This document shows positions 5,656-7,434 of a DNA stretch of 7,434 bases, piece after piece. This DNA comes from Chryseobacterium gleum. GTDB lineage: Bacteria > Bacteroidota > Bacteroidia > Flavobacteriales_D > Sanyastnellaceae. Position numbers and translations under genes: made by a program. Location: positions 1-7,434 of the forward strand of contig CALQJP020000114.1 in the NCBI GenBank assembly GCA_943330925.2, in the 5' to 3' direction. Below the pieces are notes generated by a model that searched no databases, was not told the DNA's origin, and saw nothing but the letters and a program-made list of their open reading frames with translations. Numbering within the stretch: the first letter of the stretch is position 1; the number at the start of each line of letters is the position of its first letter.

Positions 5656-7434
5656 TCAACTGCGCTTACGTGCTTCGGCGTTTTTAAAAACAATCGAGAA
5701 AGCGTGATTCACACCACTGTGGTAGCGAAGCGTGCCCATGAGTTGTTGCGAGAGTCCTTGCAACAACTGCATGCCGAGTGATTCGGATTGCGCAATGTTG
5801 AAGTCGGCGGGAATGCCAGGACCACTGTCGCTGTATGTCAATTCGTATTCGTCTGCGTTGAGCTGGCGTAACGTCATTTTCGCAGTCACATTTGTGCTTT
5901 GTGCGAACGCATGTTTGTAGGTGTTGGTGAGCAGCTCGTTGGCAATGAGCCCGAGCGGCACGGCGGTGTCGATATCGAGTGCAATGCCCTCTGCGTTCAA
6001 GTCGAAGGTGAGTTGTTTCTGCTCTTGTTCGTAGAGCGATTTCAAATTCTTGAAGAGGTCGCGCAGGAAGTGCTGGAAGTCGATTTCTTCCAGGTTTTCC
6101 TGCTGATACATGTTTTGGTGAATAAGGGCAATGCTGTTGACACGCATCTGACTTTCGTTGATGGCAGTGATGGCATGTTCGTCGTGCAAGCTCACCTTTT
6201 GCAATTGCAACAAACCGGCAATCACTTGCAGGTTGTTTTTCACACGGTGATGAATTTCTTTGAGCAAGACATCTTTGTCGTTGAGTGCATTATTGAGCGT
6301 GGCTGTTCTTTTCTTGACGATGTTTTCGAGCTTGGTTTTATCGCGCATGAGTTTCCGGGTGCGCAGTCGCATGAAGGCGAAAAAGAGAATCGCCAGTGCA
6401 AAAATTACAATCGGGTAGAACCAGATACGAGCGTACAGAGGAGCAATAACCGTAACGGGAATCAGCAATTCATTTTCATTCCAGGTGCCATCCGCTTGCT
6501 GCGCTTTGATGCGTATGCCATAGGTGCCATAGGGAAGGCCATTCAGTCGCACATAGTTTTCGCTGATGTAATTCCAATCGTTGTCGAGCCCCTCAATCAT
6601 ATACGCATAGTGGTGCTGGCTAAAGGAAAAGTCGAGCAGTGCGAATTGCAGGGTGAGCGATTTTTCATGCGTTTGCAATACGATCTTTCCCATGGAAGCG
6701 AATTCATCCATGCACGAAATGAGCGTATCGGCGCCCACATCCAATTTAGAAATCGCGGTGAGTTGAAGGGGCGTGGCAATCGTTTTATTGCTTGCTGTTA
6801 GCGCGGCCGGATTGAATTCTACAATGCCATCGATGGTTCCGAAGTACATACGGCCATCACTGGCAGAAAGGGAAGATATTCGGTCGAATTCGTTGTTAGA
6901 AATGCCATCCGCTTCGGAGTAGGTTTTGGTGGTGTGTGTGTTTGAGTTGAAACAGACCAAGCCGTTGTAGGTGCTTATCCACAGGTTATCGGCGGTGTCG
7001 TGTTCGATGCGGTAGAGCACATTGGATGGCAGGCCTGATGACTGATTGAAGACTTCTTTGTCGTAGCCTTCGCTGTGGCTTGCACCTCTCCAATGCACGT
7101 GAATGAGCCCTTCGCCATTGGTTGCAATCCACCAATCGCCGTTGGGTTCTTCGTAGAGGTCATACACTTGCTCTGAGCAGATGCGATGCAATTCATCGGA
7201 AGCCAGTTTGCCATAGTAATCGGTATACTCGAAATGGTCATTGAGTATGTAGATACCGTTGTCGCCCGCAGCTACTATCTCATTATGGAGCGACTTGAAT
7301 ATCCGGTAAGTGAAAATAGGTTCAGCTACGTGGAGATTACTGCTGCTAATGGGTTGAAGTATCCCTGTTTTTGAATTGAAAATTTCCAATCCCATTGAAT
7401 GCCCCGCCAGGAGGATGGAGTCGTTGACTGAGAA
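5656..7434 (-). CDS. Membrane sensor histidine kinase (propeller, Y_Y_Y, HisKA_2), N-terminus beyond window
   Basis: The frame is open to the window edge, so 592 C-terminal residues are seen; the first in-window Met (7395) is not the start. Counting from that Met, Reg_prop propeller repeats are visible (EEPNGDWWIAT near 80, ADNLWISTYNGL near 135, SDGRMYFGTIDGI near 180), followed by a Y_Y_Y domain (about 250-312, YAYMIEGLDNDWNYIS). One membrane helix (about 323-344, YPIVIFALAILFFAF) follows. In the cytoplasm a HisKA_2 dimerisation domain carries KEIHHRVKNNLQ, with His383 as likely phosphoacceptor. The HATPase domain has an N box NELLTN (from 486), G1 SDSGPGIP (D523) and a G2-like SLGMQLLQGL. 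By family it senses an extracellular or periplasmic ligand and phosphorylates a response regulator, here most likely the adjacent LytTR protein. The ligand is unknown. Unlike SusR-type hybrids, the receiver is a separate protein. Confidence 0.94.
   Translation of the reverse strand, partial: FSVNDSILLAGHSMGLEIFNSKTGILQPISSSNLHVAEPIFTYRIFKSLHNEIVAAGDNGIYILNDHFEYTDYYGKLASDELHRICSEQVYDLYEEPNGDWWIATNGEGLIHVHWRGASHSEGYDKEVFNQSSGLPSNVLYRIEHDTADNLWISTYNGLVCFNSNTHTTKTYSEADGISNNEFDRISSLSASDGRMYFGTIDGIVEFNPAALTASNKTIATPLQLTAISKLDVGADTLISCMDEFASMGKIVLQTHEKSLTLQFALLDFSFSQHHYAYMIEGLDNDWNYISENYVRLNGLPYGTYGIRIKAQQADGTWNENELLIPVTVIAPLYARIWFYPIVIFALAILFFAFMRLRTRKLMRDKTKLENIVKKRTATLNNALNDKDVLLKEIHHRVKNNLQVIAGLLQLQKVSLHDEHAITAINESQMRVNSIALIHQNMYQQENLEEIDFQHFLRDLFKNLKSLYEQEQKQLTFDLNAEGIALDIDTAVPLGLIANELLTNTYKHAFAQSTNVTAKMTLRQLNADEYELTYSDSGPGIPADFNIAQSESLGMQLLQGLSQQLMGTLRYHSGVNHAFSIVFKNAEARKRS

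Noticed and set aside
5899..6801. 300-codon plus-strand open frame
   Set aside because: It is antisense to the kinase, where the minus-strand frame has clear Y_Y_Y, HisKA_2 and HATPase motifs; the plus-strand product resembles nothing.

Overview
The window looks like a chromosomal segment of a member of the Bacteroidota, probably an environmental lineage. Four things point there: a periplasmic propeller/Y_Y_Y sensor kinase of the HisKA_2 type paired with a LytTR response regulator; a giant secreted protein built of modules common in that phylum (GEVED, InlB-like repeat, CDSIVTLNLTI-type repeats); gene starts without Shine-Dalgarno sequences; and promoter-like TTTG / TAnnTTTG elements. Every convincing gene is on the minus strand. 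I cannot name a species.

Layout in minus-strand transcription order: (1) 7434-5656, the C-terminal 592 residues of a membrane sensor histidine kinase whose N-terminus lies beyond the window; (2) 5556-5356, a 66-residue zinc-ribbon protein; (3) 5323-4613, a LytTR response regulator; (4) 4470-4102, a small four-helix-bundle protein of the 23S-rRNA-intervening-sequence (IVP/S23) type; (5) 4095-3450, an intergenic island of 7-bp tandem repeats (consensus TGACNAR) arranged in 28-bp blocks and higher-order units; (6) 3322 to the window start, the first 1107 residues of a giant secreted multidomain protein, which continues past the edge.

Kinase, zinc ribbon and regulator form a natural signalling unit. 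The regulator output domain (LytTR) belongs to a family that binds direct repeats about two helical turns apart. The window holds exactly two copies of a roughly 35-bp box containing TCATCCC twice at a 21-bp step. One is upstream of the giant secreted protein, the other upstream of the zinc ribbon and regulator. In both the box lies at the same distance from a TTG that could be the -33 element. The inferred circuit is that the kinase/LytTR pair controls the secreted protein and its own operon. This has not been tested.

The repeat island and the four-helix-bundle gene sit between the regulator and its proposed target. Heptamer arrays flank the small gene on both sides, and one array supplies the last codons and the stop codon of the regulator. 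This looks like a repeat-associated cassette that inserted or expanded there.
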